Shown: positions 8,671-24,128 of the stretch, one piece after another | Numbering within the stretch: the stretch's first letter is position 1 | Layout: the number at the start of each line of letters is the position of its first letter | DNA from: an uncultured Bacteroidales bacterium | GTDB taxonomy: Bacteria > Bacteroidota > Bacteroidia > Bacteroidales > UBA932 | DNA length: 64,000 nucleotides | Assembly: GCA_947588835.1 (NCBI GenBank) | Contig: CANPZS010000002.1 | Coordinates: 27,214 to 91,213, forward strand | Direction: 5' to 3' | Program-made: the position numbers and the translations under genes | The notes under the pieces: generated by a model | Databases searched by the model: none | Told to the model about the DNA's origin: nothing | What the model saw: the letters and a program-made list of their open reading frames with translations, nothing else

Positions 8671-9234
8671 ATGAGCGAGAAGAAATGGTATGTCCTCCGG
8701 GCTGCGGGAACCAAAGAGAAGAAGGCCGCCGAATATCTCCGCAAGGAGATTGAAAGGAACAAGGACCTTCAGGCTCTTGTGGATCAGGTACTCGTTCCGG
8801 TCAAGAAAGAAATCGTGACCAAGAACAACAAGAGGAGCGTCGTCGAAAGGCTTCAGTTCCCCGGCTATGTTCTTATACACGCCGAACTCAACGCCGAACT
8901 CGAGTATATCATCCGCAACCTGATACCCGGCATGTCAGGCTTCCTCTCGGAAAAAGTGGGAAACGGCAGCAACGACAGGAGGCCGGTTGAGATACGTGAG
9001 GACGAAGCTCTCCGCATCATAGGGGAGCAGGACAGGAACACCGAAGGGGCCCCGGACACCGAGGTCATCTTCGAGGTCGGCGAATCCGTAAAGATCACCG
9101 ACGGTCCTTTCAGCGGATTCAGCGGCACCGTCGACGAAATTCTGGAAGACAGAAGCAAACTAAAGGTGATAGTGGTGATTTTCGGCAGAAAGACGCTGCT
9201 GGAACTCAGCTTTACACAAGTAACTAAAGAATAA
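8671..9234 (+). CDS. nusG: Transcription termination/antitermination factor NusG
   Basis: NusG binds the RNA polymerase clamp and couples transcription to translation and Rho. The 187-residue protein shows the N-terminal NGN domain (KKWYVLRAAGTKEKKAAEYL, then QFPGYVLIHAEL) and a C-terminal KOW domain (ESVKITDGPFSGFSGTVDEI). A linker of about 25 residues between them is rich in charged residues. It sits 12 bases after secE and 6 before rplK. Confidence 0.97.
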   Translation: MSEKKWYVLRAAGTKEKKAAEYLRKEIERNKDLQALVDQVLVPVKKEIVTKNNKRSVVERLQFPGYVLIHAELNAELEYIIRNLIPGMSGFLSEKVGNGSNDRRPVEIREDEALRIIGEQDRNTEGAPDTEVIFEVGESVKITDGPFSGFSGTVDEILEDRSKLKVIVVIFGRKTLLELSFTQVTKE

Positions 9235-9240
9235 CAAATC

Positions 9241-9684
9241 ATGGCAAAAGAAGTTACCGGATTCATTAAGCTCCAGATAAAAGGCGGAGCTGCCAATCCA
9301 GCGCCTCCGGTAGGACCGGCACTCGGTTCCAAAGGCTTGAACATCATGGACTTCTGCAAGCAGTTCAATGCCCGTACGCAAGATCTTGCAGGCAAGGTGC
9401 TGCCCGTGGTGATAACGGTCTATAGCGACAAGTCTTTCACGTTCGAAGTAAAACAGCCTCCGGTGGCGGTATCCCTCAAGGAGGCCGCAAAGATTCAGAA
9501 AGCCTCCGGCGAGCCCAACAGGAAAAAGGTCGCCTCGGTGACCTGGGATCAGGTGAAGGAAATAGCCCAGGCCAAAATGCCCGACCTGAACGCTTTCACG
9601 CTTAAGTCGGCCATGAGCATGGTGGCCGGCACGGCCAGGAGCATGGGCATCAAAGTCGAGGGCGAATTCCCTGAAAATATCTAA
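9241..9684 (+). CDS. rplK: 50S ribosomal protein L11
   Basis: L11 forms the GTPase-associated centre with L10 and L7/L12. The 147-residue sequence contains the Pro-rich [20 protein letters not shown] segment of the N-terminal domain and the rRNA-binding C-terminal domain ([20 protein letters not shown]). Only 6 bases separate it from nusG, leaving no room for a separate leader regulated by L1. Confidence 0.98.
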   Translation: MAKEVTGFIKLQIKGGAANPAPPVGPALGSKGLNIMDFCKQFNARTQDLAGKVLPVVITVYSDKSFTFEVKQPPVAVSLKEAAKIQKASGEPNRKKVASVTWDQVKEIAQAKMPDLNAFTLKSAMSMVAGTARSMGIKVEGEFPENI

Positions 9685-9698
9685 AATTCACATGTATC

Positions 9699-10406
9699 AT
9701 GAGTAAATTAACCAAAAATCAGAAGGTCGCGGAAGCCAAGGTCGATTCCGTCAAGCTTTATCCGCTCGACGAGGCATGTGAACTTGTAAAGGAAGTATCC
9801 TATGCTAAATTCAACGCGTCCGTAGAACTCCATGTAAACCTCGGAGTCGACCCTCGCAAATCGAACCAGATGGTACGCGGCGTCGTCACCCTTCCCAACG
9901 GAACGGGCAAGGAGACGCGCGTCCTCGTCCTCTGCACCCCCGACAAGGAAAACGAAGCCAAGGAGGCGGGCGCCGACTACGTGGGTCTCGACGAATACAT
10001 CGATAAGATCAAGGGCGGCTGGACAGACGTGGACGTGATAATCTGCACCCCTTCGGTGATGGCCAAAGTCGGCGCCATAGGCCGTATACTCGGCCCCCGC
10101 GGACTGATGCCCAATCCCAAGACGGGTACGGTGACCATGGAAATAGGCAATGCCGTCAAAGAAGTAAAGGCCGGCAAAATCGACTTCAAGGTCGACAAGA
10201 CCGGCATCATACACACGGCCGTGGGCAAAGTTTCGTTCGACGCCGGCAAGATAGCCGAAAACATAAAGAGTGTCATGTCGGCTATTCTGAAGCTCAAGCC
10301 ACAGGCTCTGAAAGGAACCTATCTCAAAGGCGCAAGCATCTGCGCCACCATGAGCCCGGGCATCAAGTTGGACACCAAAGCATTCACCACCGGCACTGAG
10401 AAATAA
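9699..10406 (+). CDS. rplA: 50S ribosomal protein L1
   Basis: L1 forms the mobile stalk near the ribosomal E site. The 235-residue protein has the family signatures [20 protein letters not shown] and [18 protein letters not shown]. It follows rplK by 14 bases in the conserved order. Confidence 0.98.
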   Translation: MSKLTKNQKVAEAKVDSVKLYPLDEACELVKEVSYAKFNASVELHVNLGVDPRKSNQMVRGVVTLPNGTGKETRVLVLCTPDKENEAKEAGADYVGLDEYIDKIKGGWTDVDVIICTPSVMAKVGAIGRILGPRGLMPNPKTGTVTMEIGNAVKEVKAGKIDFKVDKTGIIHTAVGKVSFDAGKIAENIKSVMSAILKLKPQALKGTYLKGASICATMSPGIKLDTKAFTTGTEK

Positions 10407-10420
10407 ACGCAGACAGAATC

Positions 10421-10954
10421 ATGAAGAAGGAAATAAAAGCCCAGGTAATCGAAGCTCTCGCAGCCAGGCTCGGGAGCCTGCCGAATTTCTATATTGCCGA
10501 CATATCCGGACTGAATGCGGAAGACACTACCAAACTCCGCCGCGAATGCTTCGAACAGGGAATCCAGCTTACGGTGGTCAAGAACACCCTGCTCGCGAAG
10601 GCAATCGAAAAAGTCGGCAACGAGGAAATAAAGTCGCTGCTCTCCACCCTCGTGGGGAACACGGCCCTCATGTTTACGGAAACTCCCAACGGCCCGGCCA
10701 AACTGATAAAGAAATTCAACAAAGCCGGCTCCGAAAAGCCGGCCCTGAAAGCGGCCTTCGTACAGGAGTGCGCGTTCGTGGGCGCCGACAAGCTCGATGA
10801 ACTCACGGCGATCAAATCCAAGGAAGAACTCATCGGAGATATCATTTCTCTGCTCCAGTCTCCTGTACGCAATGTCATATCGGCCCTCGAAAATGCGGGC
10901 GGTACCATCGCCGGACTGGTCAAGTCTCTTTCCGAGAAAGAAGACAAACAATAA
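10421..10954 (+). CDS. rplJ: 50S ribosomal protein L10
   Basis: L10 anchors the L7/L12 dimers to 23S rRNA. The 177-residue protein has an N-terminal RNA-binding domain (LPNFYIADISGLNAEDTTKLR, continuing to VVKNTLLAKA) and a C-terminal helix (SALENAGGTIAGLVKSLSEK) that binds L7/L12. Only 14 bases separate it from rplA, so the long L10-binding leader known from enterics is absent at this spot. Confidence 0.97.
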   Translation: MKKEIKAQVIEALAARLGSLPNFYIADISGLNAEDTTKLRRECFEQGIQLTVVKNTLLAKAIEKVGNEEIKSLLSTLVGNTALMFTETPNGPAKLIKKFNKAGSEKPALKAAFVQECAFVGADKLDELTAIKSKEELIGDIISLLQSPVRNVISALENAGGTIAGLVKSLSEKEDKQ

Positions 10955-10989
10955 AATAATAACAATAATTTTAATAAGTAACAATAATT

Positions 10990-11364
10990 ATGGCAGATGT
11001 AAAGAAACTTGCAGAAGAGTTGGTAAACCTTTCTGTAAAAGACGTTCAGGAACTTGCGAAGGTCCTCAAGGAAGAGTATGGTATCGAGCCTGCGGCCGCC
11101 GCTGTAGCCGTTGCGGCTCCTGCCGCTGCTGAAGCCGCAGCTCCGGCTGAGAAGACCGAGTTCGACGTTATCCTCACCAGCGCCGGCCAGGCCAAGCTTC
11201 AGGTCATCAAGGCCGTGAAGGAAGCCGCCGGTCTCGGCCTCAAGGAGGCCAAGGACCTTGTGGACGGTGCTCCCAAGGCAGTCAAAGAGAAAGTATCCAA
11301 GGCCGAGGCCGAAGCTCTCAAAGCCGCCCTTGAAGAGGCAGGCGCAGAAGTCGAGATTAAATAA
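10990..11364 (+). CDS. rplL: 50S ribosomal protein L7/L12
   Basis: The acidic stalk protein that recruits translation factors. The 124-residue protein has an N-terminal dimerisation helix pair, an Ala-rich hinge (about residues 37-55) and the C-terminal globular domain with [20 protein letters not shown] and [15 protein letters not shown]. It has its own A-rich leader and is followed by a strong hairpin before rpoB. Confidence 0.98.
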   Translation: MADVKKLAEELVNLSVKDVQELAKVLKEEYGIEPAAAAVAVAAPAAAEAAAPAEKTEFDVILTSAGQAKLQVIKAVKEAAGLGLKEAKDLVDGAPKAVKEKVSKAEAEALKAALEEAGAEVEIK

Positions 11365-11396
11365 CTCGCCTCATTCCCTTGGATGGGACAAATTCG

Positions 11397-11429
11397 GGTT
11401 TAGAGCCGGAATGGCTCTAAACCTTTTTT
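11397..11429 (+). terminator. Attenuator-like hairpin between rplL and rpoB
   Basis: GGTTTAGAGCC (11397-11407), a 5-base loop and GGCTCTAAACC (11413-11423) form a perfect 11-bp stem followed by six T residues, 32 bases after the rplL stop and 37 before the rpoB start. It has every feature of an intrinsic terminator, so a fraction of transcripts probably ends here. That would make stalk protein more abundant than polymerase. Confidence 0.85.
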
Positions 11430-11466
11430 CCGTATTTGATTTTTCTCTATTTTCCACGGCAGCACA

Positions 11467-14400
11467 ATGTCAAAAAAGACCAACAACAAACGCATAAACT
11501 TCGCAACGTCCAAAATATTGGACTATCCTGATCTTCTTGAGGTCCAGCTGAAGTCGTTCCGAGATTTCTTCCAGCTGGAGACGACCCCGGAAAGCAGAAA
11601 GAACGAAGGGTTGTATCAAGTGTTTCAGGAAATTTTCCCGATCGAAGATACGAGGAACAACTATAAGCTTGAATTCATAGACTATTTCATAGACCCGCCG
11701 CAGTACACCATCGAAGAGTGTCTGGAGAGGGGCCTTACCTACAATGTTCCCCTGAAGGCGAAACTCCGCCTGTCATGCACGGATCCGGAGCATGAAGATT
11801 TTGAAATGAAGATACAGGATGTCTATTTAGGCAACATCCCGTACATGACTCCCGCCGGCACGTTCATCATCAACGGTTCGGAAAGAATAATAGTGTCCCA
11901 GTTGCACAGGTCTCCGGGCGTGTTCTTCGACCAGAACATGCATGCAAACGGCACAAAGCTCTATTCGGCGCGCATAATCCCGTTCAAGGGCTCGTGGATA
12001 GAATTCGCGACTGACATCAACAATGTCATGTACGCATACATAGACCGGAAAAAGAAACTGCCGGTCACCACGCTGCTGAGGGCCATAGGATACAGCAGCG
12101 ACAAGGAAATTCTCAATACATTCGAACTCGCCGACGAGGTGGAGGTCAACGAAGAAGTATTGAAAGCCAACATAGGACGCAAGATAGCGGCCAAGGTACT
12201 GAAAACCACAACGACCGATTTCGAGGATGAGGACACCGGAGAAATCATCCCCATAGAACGTACGGTTCCCATAATCGAGAGGGGCGCGGAACTCGACGAC
12301 GACACCATCGCCATGATTCTCGACACGGACAACAAGACCGTGCTTCTCCAGAAAGACGAGGTGAATGCAAATGAATACACCATCATTTACAACACCCTCC
12401 ACAAAGACACCACGAATACGGAACTCGAAGCCGTAAACTATATCTACAAGCAGCTGCGCAACTCCGAACCGCCGGACGAGGCGACGGCCAGGGACGTCAT
12501 CGACAAACTGTTCTTCTCCGAAAAGAGATACGACCTCGGCGACGTGGGCAGATACCGTCTCAACAAGAAGCTCAATCTCGACATTGCACCGAAAGTAAGG
12601 GTTCTTACCAATACGGACATAATCGAGATCATAAAATATCTGATCCAGCTCATCAACTCCAAGGCGACGGTGGACGACATCGACCATCTGAGCAACCGCC
12701 GCGTGCGCACCGTGGGAGAACAGCTTGCCAACCAGTTCAGCGTCGGCCTCTCGCGCATGGCGAGAACGATACGGGAAAGGATGAACGTGCGCGACAGCGA
12801 GCAGTTCAGCCCCATCGACCTGATCAATGCAAAGACGCTTTCGTCCGTCATCAATTCATTCTTCGGGACGAGCCAGCTGTCCCAGTTCATGGACCAGACC
12901 AATCCCTTGGCCGAGATTACCCACAAGAGGCGTCTTTCGGCGCTCGGCCCCGGAGGCCTCTCAAGGGACAGGGCGGGCTTCGAAGTCAGGGACGTGCATT
13001 ACACGCATTACGGAAGGCTGTGCCCGATCGAATCCCCGGAGGGCCCCAACATCGGCCTCATTTCGTCCCTCTGCGTATACGCGAAGATCAATGAACTCGG
13101 ATTCATAGAAACTCCGTACCGCAAGGTGGAAGGCGGCAAGGTGGACCTTTCCGACGGCGGATGGAAATACATGAGCGCCGAAGAAGAGGAAAACAAGCTC
13201 GTTTCCCTCGCCAAGGTAAAAATGGACGATGACGGCAACATCCTCGACGACAGGATCCAGTGCCGTCTCGAAGCCGATTTCCCCGTAGTGACCAAAGAAG
13301 AGGTGAACTACATGGACGTGGCTCCCAACCAGATGGCGTCGGTGGCCGCATCCCTGATCCCGTTCCTCGAACACGACGACGCGCACAGGGCGCTCATGGG
13401 CGCCAACATGATGCGCCAGGCCGTTCCGCTTCTCAGCCCGCAGGCCCCCATCGTGGGCACGGGACTCGAGGAACGCGTCTGCATCGACTCGAGGACACAG
13501 GTCATAGCGGAGCGCAAAGGCGTCGTGACCTACGTGGACGCCAACGAAATCCATGTCAAATACGACCGCACCGAGGATGAAAGGTTCGTATCCTTCGCCC
13601 CTGAGGAAACGGTATACAATCTGCCCATATTCCGCAGGACCAACCAGAGCACGACCATAATGCTGAAGCCTATCGTCCGCAAGGGCGACAAGGTGGAAAA
13701 AGGACAGGTGCTCACCGAAGGCTACGCCACCCAGGACGGCGAGCTCGCTCTCGGAAGGAACCTTATGGTGGCCTTCATGCCGTGGAAGGGCTACAACTAT
13801 GAGGACGCCATCGTACTTTCCGAAGAAATGGTCAAGTGGGACGTCCTGACCTCCGTGCACGTGGATGAATATCTCACGGAAGTGCGTGAGACCAAGCGCG
13901 GCATGGAAGAGCTTACCCCGGACATCCCCAATGTGAGCGAAGACGCCACCAAGGACCTCGGCAACGACGGCATAATCCGCATAGGAGCCCACGTCGAGCC
14001 CGGCGACATAATGATAGGCAAGATCACGCCTAAAGGCGAAAGCGACCCGTCTCCGGAGGAGAAACTCCTCAAGGCCATATTCGGCGACAAGGCGGGCGAC
14101 GTCAAGGACGCCTCGCTCAAAGCCAATCCTTCGCTTAGCGGCACGGTCATAAAGACTGCCCTTTATGCCAAGACCGTCACGAAGGAAAGCAACAGGAAAA
14201 ATGCCAAGGCGGACCAGAAAGCCAGAATAGAGATCAAGCAGGATGAATTCGCCAAGAGCGCCGAAAGGCTGCGCACCAATTTCCTCAGCAAGCTCATAAC
14301 CCTCGTGGAGGGCAGGAAGAGCGCGGGAATCAGCGACCTCTACGGCGTGGAAATCATACCCAAGGGCAAGGCGTTCACTATGGAGGCGCTGCAGAACATC

Positions 14401-15288
14401 GACTACGCCAACGTCAACTCCAACAAGTGGACCAACGACAAGAACACCAACGCCCTCGTCCGCGATCTCATCAACAACTACTGCATCACATACAAGGAAG
14501 CCGAAACCCGCAACAAACGGGAACTCGACAAGATAAAGGTAGGAGACGAACTTCCCAACGGCGTGATGCGGCTCGCCAAGGTCTACATCGCCAAGAAGAG
14601 GAAAATCACCGTGGGCGACAAGATGGCCGGACGCCACGGCAACAAGGGCATCGTCGCCAAGATCGTGCGCCAGGAAGACATGCCGTTCCTTGAGGACGGC
14701 ACTCCGGTGGACATAGTGCTCAACCCCCTCGGCGTGCCTTCGCGAATGAACCTCGGCCAGATCTACGAAACCGTGCTCGGCTGGGCCGGTTCCAAGCTCG
14801 GGCTCAAGTTCTCCACACCCATATTCGACGGTGCGAGCATCGACGAGATCTGTTCCTATACCGACAAGGCGGGTGTTCCCAGATTCGGCAAGACGCACCT
14901 GAGAGACGGCGGCACCGGCGACTGGTTCGACCAGCCGGCCACCGTAGGCGTAATCTACATGATCAAGCTGGGCCACATGGTGGACGACAAGATGCATGCC
15001 CGCTCGATCGGTCCGTACTCCCTCATCACTCAGCAGCCTCTGGGCGGAAAGGCCCAGTTCGGAGGGCAGCGTTTCGGAGAGATGGAGGTATGGGCGCTCG
15101 AAGCGTTCGGCGCGGCCAATGCCCTGCAGGAGATACTGACGGTCAAGTCCGACGACGTGACGGGAAGGTCCAAGACCTACGAAGCCATCGTCAAGGGCGA
15201 CCCCATGCCGCCGGCAGGCATTCCGGAATCCCTCAACGTGCTCCTGCACGAACTCAGGGGCCTGGGCCTCAAAGTAAATCTGGAATAA
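11467..15288 (+). CDS. rpoB: RNA polymerase beta subunit
   Basis: The 1273-residue catalytic beta subunit. The rifampicin pocket (about residues 465-540) includes [40 protein letters not shown] and [13 protein letters not shown], with the residues that commonly mutate in resistance (Asp after FM, His in THKRR, Ser in RLSALG) all in the sensitive state. Further downstream are [12 protein letters not shown] and [12 protein letters not shown], and the C-terminus [20 protein letters not shown]. The length fits Bacteroidota beta subunits. Confidence 0.99.
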   Translation: MSKKTNNKRINFATSKILDYPDLLEVQLKSFRDFFQLETTPESRKNEGLYQVFQEIFPIEDTRNNYKLEFIDYFIDPPQYTIEECLERGLTYNVPLKAKLRLSCTDPEHEDFEMKIQDVYLGNIPYMTPAGTFIINGSERIIVSQLHRSPGVFFDQNMHANGTKLYSARIIPFKGSWIEFATDINNVMYAYIDRKKKLPVTTLLRAIGYSSDKEILNTFELADEVEVNEEVLKANIGRKIAAKVLKTTTTDFEDEDTGEIIPIERTVPIIERGAELDDDTIAMILDTDNKTVLLQKDEVNANEYTIIYNTLHKDTTNTELEAVNYIYKQLRNSEPPDEATARDVIDKLFFSEKRYDLGDVGRYRLNKKLNLDIAPKVRVLTNTDIIEIIKYLIQLINSKATVDDIDHLSNRRVRTVGEQLANQFSVGLSRMARTIRERMNVRDSEQFSPIDLINAKTLSSVINSFFGTSQLSQFMDQTNPLAEITHKRRLSALGPGGLSRDRAGFEVRDVHYTHYGRLCPIESPEGPNIGLISSLCVYAKINELGFIETPYRKVEGGKVDLSDGGWKYMSAEEEENKLVSLAKVKMDDDGNILDDRIQCRLEADFPVVTKEEVNYMDVAPNQMASVAASLIPFLEHDDAHRALMGANMMRQAVPLLSPQAPIVGTGLEERVCIDSRTQVIAERKGVVTYVDANEIHVKYDRTEDERFVSFAPEETVYNLPIFRRTNQSTTIMLKPIVRKGDKVEKGQVLTEGYATQDGELALGRNLMVAFMPWKGYNYEDAIVLSEEMVKWDVLTSVHVDEYLTEVRETKRGMEELTPDIPNVSEDATKDLGNDGIIRIGAHVEPGDIMIGKITPKGESDPSPEEKLLKAIFGDKAGDVKDASLKANPSLSGTVIKTALYAKTVTKESNRKNAKADQKARIEIKQDEFAKSAERLRTNFLSKLITLVEGRKSAGISDLYGVEIIPKGKAFTMEALQNIDYANVNSNKWTNDKNTNALVRDLINNYCITYKEAETRNKRELDKIKVGDELPNGVMRLAKVYIAKKRKITVGDKMAGRHGNKGIVAKIVRQEDMPFLEDGTPVDIVLNPLGVPSRMNLGQIYETVLGWAGSKLGLKFSTPIFDGASIDEICSYTDKAGVPRFGKTHLRDGGTGDWFDQPATVGVIYMIKLGHMVDDKMHARSIGPYSLITQQPLGGKAQFGGQRFGEMEVWALEAFGAANALQEILTVKSDDVTGRSKTYEAIVKGDPMPPAGIPESLNVLLHELRGLGLKVNLE

Positions 15289-15309
15289 CAATTTTGATTA
15301 CAGAAGAAT

Positions 15310-19587
<4,278 letters not shown>

Positions 19588-19605
19588 CCGACATTATGAT
19601 ACTAT

Positions 19606-19644
19606 GACGGCGCTGCGGTCTTTCCACAGCGCCGTCTTTTTTTT
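19606..19644 (+). terminator. Intrinsic terminator after rpoC
   Basis: GACGGCGCTG (19606-19615) pairs perfectly with CAGCGCCGTC (19627-19636) around an 11-base loop and is followed by eight T residues. It closes the rpoBC transcript before the convergent folD gene. Confidence 0.92.
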
Positions 19645-19668
19645 ACCTTTCAATGAATGACCCGGACG

Positions 19669-20514
19669 TCATCCGACATGCCGGAGGAATGCCTCGACGG
19701 TGTTTTCCATGAGACAGGCTATCGTCATCGGCCCGACGCCTCCCGGCACCGGAGTGACGTATGCAGCCTTGCGGGATACCGATTCGAAATCGACGTCCCC
19801 GCACAGCTTGCCTTCCGCGTTCCTGTTCATGCCTACGTCTATCACCACGGCCCCTTCCGGCACCATGTCACCCGTAAGGAGCCCGGCACGCCCTGCGGCG
19901 CATATTATTATGTCGGCCTGACGCGTGATGGACGGCAGGTCCGCGGTGCGGGTATGGCAGATGGTGACAGTGGCATTCGCGTCGAGAAGCAGCTTGGACA
20001 CCGGCAGACCTACTATGTTGCTGCGGCCTATCACCACGGCCCTTTTGCCTTTCGGATCCACGCCGGCCTCCTCAAGCAGGCGCATTATGCCCTTGGGAGT
20101 GCACGGCAGCATGCACGGCGCTTTCTGCCACAGGGCGGCCACGTTCAGAGGATGGAAGCCGTCCACGTCCTTGTCCTTCCTTATGGCGCTTATTATGACG
20201 TTCTTGTCGATATGGGCCGGCAGAGGCAGCTGCACCAGGATGCCGTCCACCTCCCCGTCCGAATTCAGCCTTGATATTTCCTCGCTCAGCACGGACTGTT
20301 CCACATCTTCGGGAAACCGCAGGGTGATGTTTCTGATCCCCACTTCCGTGCAGGCCCTTTCCTTGTTGCGCACATATATGAGGCTGCCCGGATCCTCCCC
20401 CACCAAAATCACCGCAAGGCAAGGACGCCTCCCATAGGCATCCGCATATCCGCGCACCTTTTCCGCAAGTCCGGCCTTGATGCGGTCGGACAGGTTTTTC
20501 CCGCTTAAAATCAT
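19669..20514 (-). CDS. folD: Bifunctional methylenetetrahydrofolate dehydrogenase/cyclohydrolase
   Basis: FolD interconverts 5,10-methylene-THF and 10-formyl-THF, supplying formyl groups for purines and for initiator Met-tRNA. The 281-residue protein has [14 protein letters not shown] with the catalytic Lys, [12 protein letters not shown], the NADP loop [17 protein letters not shown], and [19 protein letters not shown] at the C-terminus. It is divergent from cysS and shares a 106-base promoter region with it. Confidence 0.97.
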   Translation of the reverse strand: MILSGKNLSDRIKAGLAEKVRGYADAYGRRPCLAVILVGEDPGSLIYVRNKERACTEVGIRNITLRFPEDVEQSVLSEEISRLNSDGEVDGILVQLPLPAHIDKNVIISAIRKDKDVDGFHPLNVAALWQKAPCMLPCTPKGIMRLLEEAGVDPKGKRAVVIGRSNIVGLPVSKLLLDANATVTICHTRTADLPSITRQADIIICAAGRAGLLTGDMVPEGAVVIDVGMNRNAEGKLCGDVDFESVSRKAAYVTPVPGGVGPMTIACLMENTVEAFLRHVG

Positions 20515-20540
20515 ATGTCAAACCTTTGTCGTAGGAGGTA

Positions 20541-20548
20541 CAAAGATA
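20541..20548 (-). promoter_or_regulatory. Probable -7 element for folD
   Basis: On the minus strand TATCTTTG fits TAnnTTTG, 27 bases upstream of the folD ATG. No convincing TTTG -33 box is seen upstream of it. Confidence 0.5.
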
Positions 20549-20566
20549 AAAAACATTATCTTAAAT

Positions 20567-20597
20567 TTTGAATGGCAGAATTATTTTCATATTTTGC
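20567..20597 (+). promoter_or_regulatory. Probable promoter for cysS
   Basis: TTTG (20567-20570), a 19-base spacer and TATTTTGC (20590-20597), one T short of TAnnTTTG, 23 bases upstream of the cysS ATG at 20621. An upstream in-frame extension to 20477 would run through this element and is not used. Confidence 0.6.
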
Positions 20598-20620
20598 AGG
20601 ATATTTCATTCAGAAGAAGC

Positions 20621-22204
20621 ATGAGGGAACTCTTTCTAACGAACACGCTTTCAAGGACGAAAGAACCGTTCAGGCCCGTCACTCCGGGACACGTCGGCAT
20701 GTATGTATGCGGCCCCACGGTGTACGGCGAAGCACACCTCGGACACGCACGCCCCGGAGTCACGTACGACGTGCTGTTCAGGCTGCTGAGGCATCTCGGC
20801 TACCGGGTGCGGTATGTGCGCAACATAACCGACGTAGGGCATCTGGAATATGATTCGGACGACGGCGAGGACAAGATAACGAAGAAGGCCAAAATAGAGA
20901 ACCTCGAACCCATGGAGGTCGTGCAGACATATACCGAAAAGTACCACGAAGCCATGAGGATGCTCAACTGCGTTCCGCCGTCCATAGAGCCGCGCGCCTC
21001 CGGGCACATCCCCGAACAGATAGAAATGGTGCAGAAGATACTTGATGCCGGATACGCATACGTAAGCAACGGCTCAGTATATTTCGACGTGGAAAAATAC
21101 GACCGGGACTTCCACTACGGAATATTGTCGGGGCGCAGCATAGAGGCTACCCTCGAAGGCACCCGCAGCCTTGACGGGCAGGGCGACAAGAGGGCCCCGT
21201 ATGATTTCGCGCTGTGGAAAAAAGCCGGGCCGGAACATATAATGCGATGGAATTCGCCGTGGGGGAAAGGCTTTCCGGGCTGGCATCTGGAATGCTCGGT
21301 AATGGGAGAAAAATATCTCGGACGCGAATTCGACATACACGGCGGAGGCATGGATCTGACGTTCCCGCACCATGAATGCGAAATAGCCCAGAACGAGACA
21401 AGCCGCGGCACAGCCGGCGTGCGCTATTGGATCCACAACAACATGGTCACCATCAACGGCAAGAAGATGGGAAAGTCGCTCGGCAATTTCATCACCCTGC
21501 CGGAACTGTTCTCCGGCAAGCATGAAGCCCTCGACAGGCCCTACTCCCCCATGGCCGTACGGTTCTTCATCCTGCAGGCCCATTACAGAAGCACTCTCGA
21601 TTTCAGCAACGAGGCGCTTCAGGCCGCGGAAAAGGGCTACAAAAGAATAATGCAGACGGCAAGACGGCTCCGTGAGATGGCCGGGGCGGCGGGAGTCGTG
21701 TCGCCTGTCAGGGGGACGGAAGGCAATCCGGCCTGGAAAATGGTCTACGGGGAACTTTCCGCCCATACCGCCGACGACGGATGCAAGGCGGAGAACGAAG
21801 AGGTGAGAGAAATCTATGCCAAAACGTACGAAGCCCTCTGTGACGACATGAACACTCCGGTGGCGCTGTCCCGCCTGTTCGACGCCGTGCGCATAATAAA
21901 TTCGGCGAAAGAAAACCCCGGACTCCTTTCCGCAGTTGACATCGAAGTCCTGCTGACCCTGTTCGATGACGTCGTGTACGGAGTGCTCGGCCTCAGGGAC
22001 GAAGAATACGGAGGCGGAACAGGGCAGGAAAAAACCGAGAAAGCCCTTGCCGAAGTCATGGATGTGGTGCTCGGCATCCGGAAGCGCGCCCGCGAAGCCG
22101 GGGACTGGAGCGAAAGCGACCGCATAAGGGACGCGCTGAAAGCGGCGGGGATAACCGTAAAGGACAGCAAGAACGGCTCCGAATGGAGTCTTGACCAATC
22201 ATAA
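20621..22204 (+). CDS. cysS: Cysteinyl-tRNA synthetase
   Basis: A class I synthetase that charges tRNA-Cys. From ATG 20621 the protein is 527 residues and starts with [12 protein letters not shown]. It shows Cys30 in YVCGPTVYG (zinc ligand), the HIGH-type motif HLGH (39-42), further zinc ligands in HLECSV and HHECE, and the KMSKS motif as KMGKS (about 282). The anticodon-binding region and a C-terminal EWSLDQS tail follow. The xth start lies 7 bases beyond the stop. Confidence 0.97.
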   Translation: MRELFLTNTLSRTKEPFRPVTPGHVGMYVCGPTVYGEAHLGHARPGVTYDVLFRLLRHLGYRVRYVRNITDVGHLEYDSDDGEDKITKKAKIENLEPMEVVQTYTEKYHEAMRMLNCVPPSIEPRASGHIPEQIEMVQKILDAGYAYVSNGSVYFDVEKYDRDFHYGILSGRSIEATLEGTRSLDGQGDKRAPYDFALWKKAGPEHIMRWNSPWGKGFPGWHLECSVMGEKYLGREFDIHGGGMDLTFPHHECEIAQNETSRGTAGVRYWIHNNMVTINGKKMGKSLGNFITLPELFSGKHEALDRPYSPMAVRFFILQAHYRSTLDFSNEALQAAEKGYKRIMQTARRLREMAGAAGVVSPVRGTEGNPAWKMVYGELSAHTADDGCKAENEEVREIYAKTYEALCDDMNTPVALSRLFDAVRIINSAKENPGLLSAVDIEVLLTLFDDVVYGVLGLRDEEYGGGTGQEKTEKALAEVMDVVLGIRKRAREAGDWSESDRIRDALKAAGITVKDSKNGSEWSLDQS

Positions 22205-22211
22205 AGACGCC

Positions 22212-22982
22212 ATGAAACTGATATCGTGGAACGTAAACGGCCTGCGCGCATGTCTCGGCAAAGGATTCAGCGAGATCTTTGCCTCTTTCGACGCCGATTT
22301 CGTCTGTCTGCAGGAAACAAAACTTCAAGAAGGAATCCTTGACCTGCGGTTCGACGGCTACCGCTCGTTCTGGAACTATGCCGACAAAAAAGGATATTCG
22401 GGCACGGCCATATATTGCCGGGAGGAGCCTCTGTCCGTCCTATACGGCATAGGCGTGGACGAACACGACCATGAAGGAAGGACGGTGACGATAGAACTGC
22501 CGGAATTCTATCTCGTGTGCGTCTACGTCCCCAATTCGCAGGACGGGCTAAGGCGGCTGGGCTACCGCATGGAGTGGGACGATGCTTTCCGCAATTTCCT
22601 GACTTCCCTGAGGGACGGCCGCGACGGGCATGCGGCGAAACCGGTGGCCGTTTGCGGGGACTTCAACGTGGCGCATCAAGAAATCGATCTCAAGAACCCG
22701 GCCGCAAACCGCAGGAACGCGGGGTTCTCGGATGAGGAAAGGATGAAATTCACCGAACTTCTCAATGCGGGCTTCACCGACACGTTCCGTTTACTGCATC
22801 CGGATCTCGTCAAATATTCGTGGTGGTCATACAGATCCAACGCCCGTGCAAGCGACACCGGATGGCGCATCGACTATTTTCTCACGTCCGAAGGGCTGAA
22901 AGACAAGATTGCCGGGGCGGAGATACTCGGCGACATACTCGGCTCGGACCATTGCCCGGTGGAGCTCAGCCTCTCTTTTTGA
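22212..22982 (+). CDS. xth: Exodeoxyribonuclease III / AP endonuclease
   Basis: Cleaves DNA 5' of abasic sites and degrades 3' ends in base excision repair. From ATG 22212 the protein is 256 residues, starting MKLISWNVNGLRA. Active-site motifs are LQETK (metal-binding Glu), VPNSQDG, GDFNVAH, YSWWSYRSNAR, GWRIDYFL and SDHCPVEL (catalytic Asp-His). The last 17 bases overlap the 3' end of the convergent membrane-protein gene. Confidence 0.96.
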   Translation: MKLISWNVNGLRACLGKGFSEIFASFDADFVCLQETKLQEGILDLRFDGYRSFWNYADKKGYSGTAIYCREEPLSVLYGIGVDEHDHEGRTVTIELPEFYLVCVYVPNSQDGLRRLGYRMEWDDAFRNFLTSLRDGRDGHAAKPVAVCGDFNVAHQEIDLKNPAANRRNAGFSDEERMKFTELLNAGFTDTFRLLHPDLVKYSWWSYRSNARASDTGWRIDYFLTSEGLKDKIAGAEILGDILGSDHCPVELSLSF

Positions 22983-24009
22983 AAGTTTCCAAACAATACG
23001 ACACGCCTCCGCAGACAATCTGCGTTATGGCCTGGGATTCGTGCGACAGCGTGGCGAATATGAGCCCGAGGCTGAACGGCACTCCATACACGGCCGACAA
23101 GGCGCCGGCGACGACAAAATGAAAGGCTCCGAAACCTCCCGGCACGGGTATCACGGAACTGAGGGCTCCCGCTATCATGAGAAAGAGGGCGTCCAGCATG
23201 TCCAGATCCGACAGCCTGCCCGCAAGCGCCTGCATTTCCGGGCTGAGGAAAGACAGGTCCATGCCCTGCACGGCCCATATTATGGAAGCGCTCATGATCC
23301 AATATGTGCACCACACGGCCAGCGTACAAAGCAGAAATTTCCAGAAGCCCGACATCCTGAGATGGCTGACGAAGCCTGTCCAAACACCTGAGACGACGTC
23401 GCATACCTTGCCGCAGAACCGGCTGCGGGTCCTGTATTTCCGGAGCAGGAACACTGCCGCCGCCACCGCCGCTATTATGATCACGGGCACCCACCACAGA
23501 TCGGCATGGTCCATGACCCCGGACATGAGACCGTTCTGGAAATAGTCCCCGTACCGTTTCCACATGAGCGTCACTATAAGGAACGTCAGCACTATCACCA
23601 TCAGCATGTCCCACATCCTGTCGGCCACCACGGTCCCGAACACTTTGTCGAACGACGCCTTTCTGCGCCCGTCCGGACCGACGGATGAATTTCTCGCGAT
23701 GAATCCGCAGCGCACCAATTCCCCGACACGGGGCAGGGCGAGATTTACGATATAGCTCACGTTCACGGCATTGAACGAACTCATGACAGTGGTTCCCGGA
23801 TCTATTGGCAGCAGCATCATGCGCCAGCGCAGAGCACGGAAGAAAAAGCTGAGCACGCCTACGAGCATCGAAAGAAGCACGAACTCCATGCGGCAGGCCT
23901 TAAGGCACGACGCGAACTCCTTCCAGTCTATCCCCCTGAAAGAAAAATAAAGCAGCAGCACCGCCACAATCAGGGAAATCAGATATTTTATCAATCCTTT
24001 AAGCCGCAT
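22966..24009 (-). CDS. UPF0104/lysylphosphatidylglycerol synthase TM-region family protein
   Basis: A 347-residue polytopic membrane protein with about 8 hydrophobic segments. It matches the integral-membrane module of the MprF/YbhN-like family (FRALRWRMMLLP near residue 62, LPRVGELVRCGF near 96, IPVPGGFGAFHF near the C-terminus). There is no soluble aminoacyl-transferase domain, so it is not a complete MprF. Stand-alone members are thought to handle lipids or undecaprenyl-linked substrates, but the function here is unknown. It is divergent from the PfkB kinase gene and convergent with xth. Confidence 0.8.
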   Translation of the reverse strand: MRLKGLIKYLISLIVAVLLLYFSFRGIDWKEFASCLKACRMEFVLLSMLVGVLSFFFRALRWRMMLLPIDPGTTVMSSFNAVNVSYIVNLALPRVGELVRCGFIARNSSVGPDGRRKASFDKVFGTVVADRMWDMLMVIVLTFLIVTLMWKRYGDYFQNGLMSGVMDHADLWWVPVIIIAAVAAAVFLLRKYRTRSRFCGKVCDVVSGVWTGFVSHLRMSGFWKFLLCTLAVWCTYWIMSASIIWAVQGMDLSFLSPEMQALAGRLSDLDMLDALFLMIAGALSSVIPVPGGFGAFHFVVAGALSAVYGVPFSLGLIFATLSHESQAITQIVCGGVSYCLETFKKRG

Positions 24010-24080
24010 GCGAGTAATGCCCGTATTCGTAATGAGCCTGCAAATTTACATGAAAAACGGCATTTCATCATATTTTTATT

Positions 24081-24088
24081 TAACTTTG
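24081..24088 (+). promoter_or_regulatory. Probable -7 element for the PfkB-DUF368 cluster
   Basis: TAACTTTG fits TAnnTTTG, 40 bases upstream of the kinase ATG at 24129. No good -33 match is seen at 19-21 bases. Confidence 0.5.
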
Positions 24089-24128
24089 TACGGAAAACGG
24101 CCCTGCGCCGCACTAAAAACGGAATCAA

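Noticed and set aside
9235..10420. Ribosomal-protein leaders for L1 or L10 autoregulation
   Set aside because: The gaps before rplK and rplJ are only 6 and 14 bases, too short for the known leader structures.
12961..15291. A 776-codon open frame antisense to rpoB
   Set aside because: It is the complement of a strongly codon-biased, GC-rich essential gene, shows no family motif, and rpoB is certain on the other strand.
22966..24009. MprF-type lysyl-phosphatidylglycerol synthase
   Set aside because: Only the membrane module is present; the soluble aminoacyl-transferase domain is missing.
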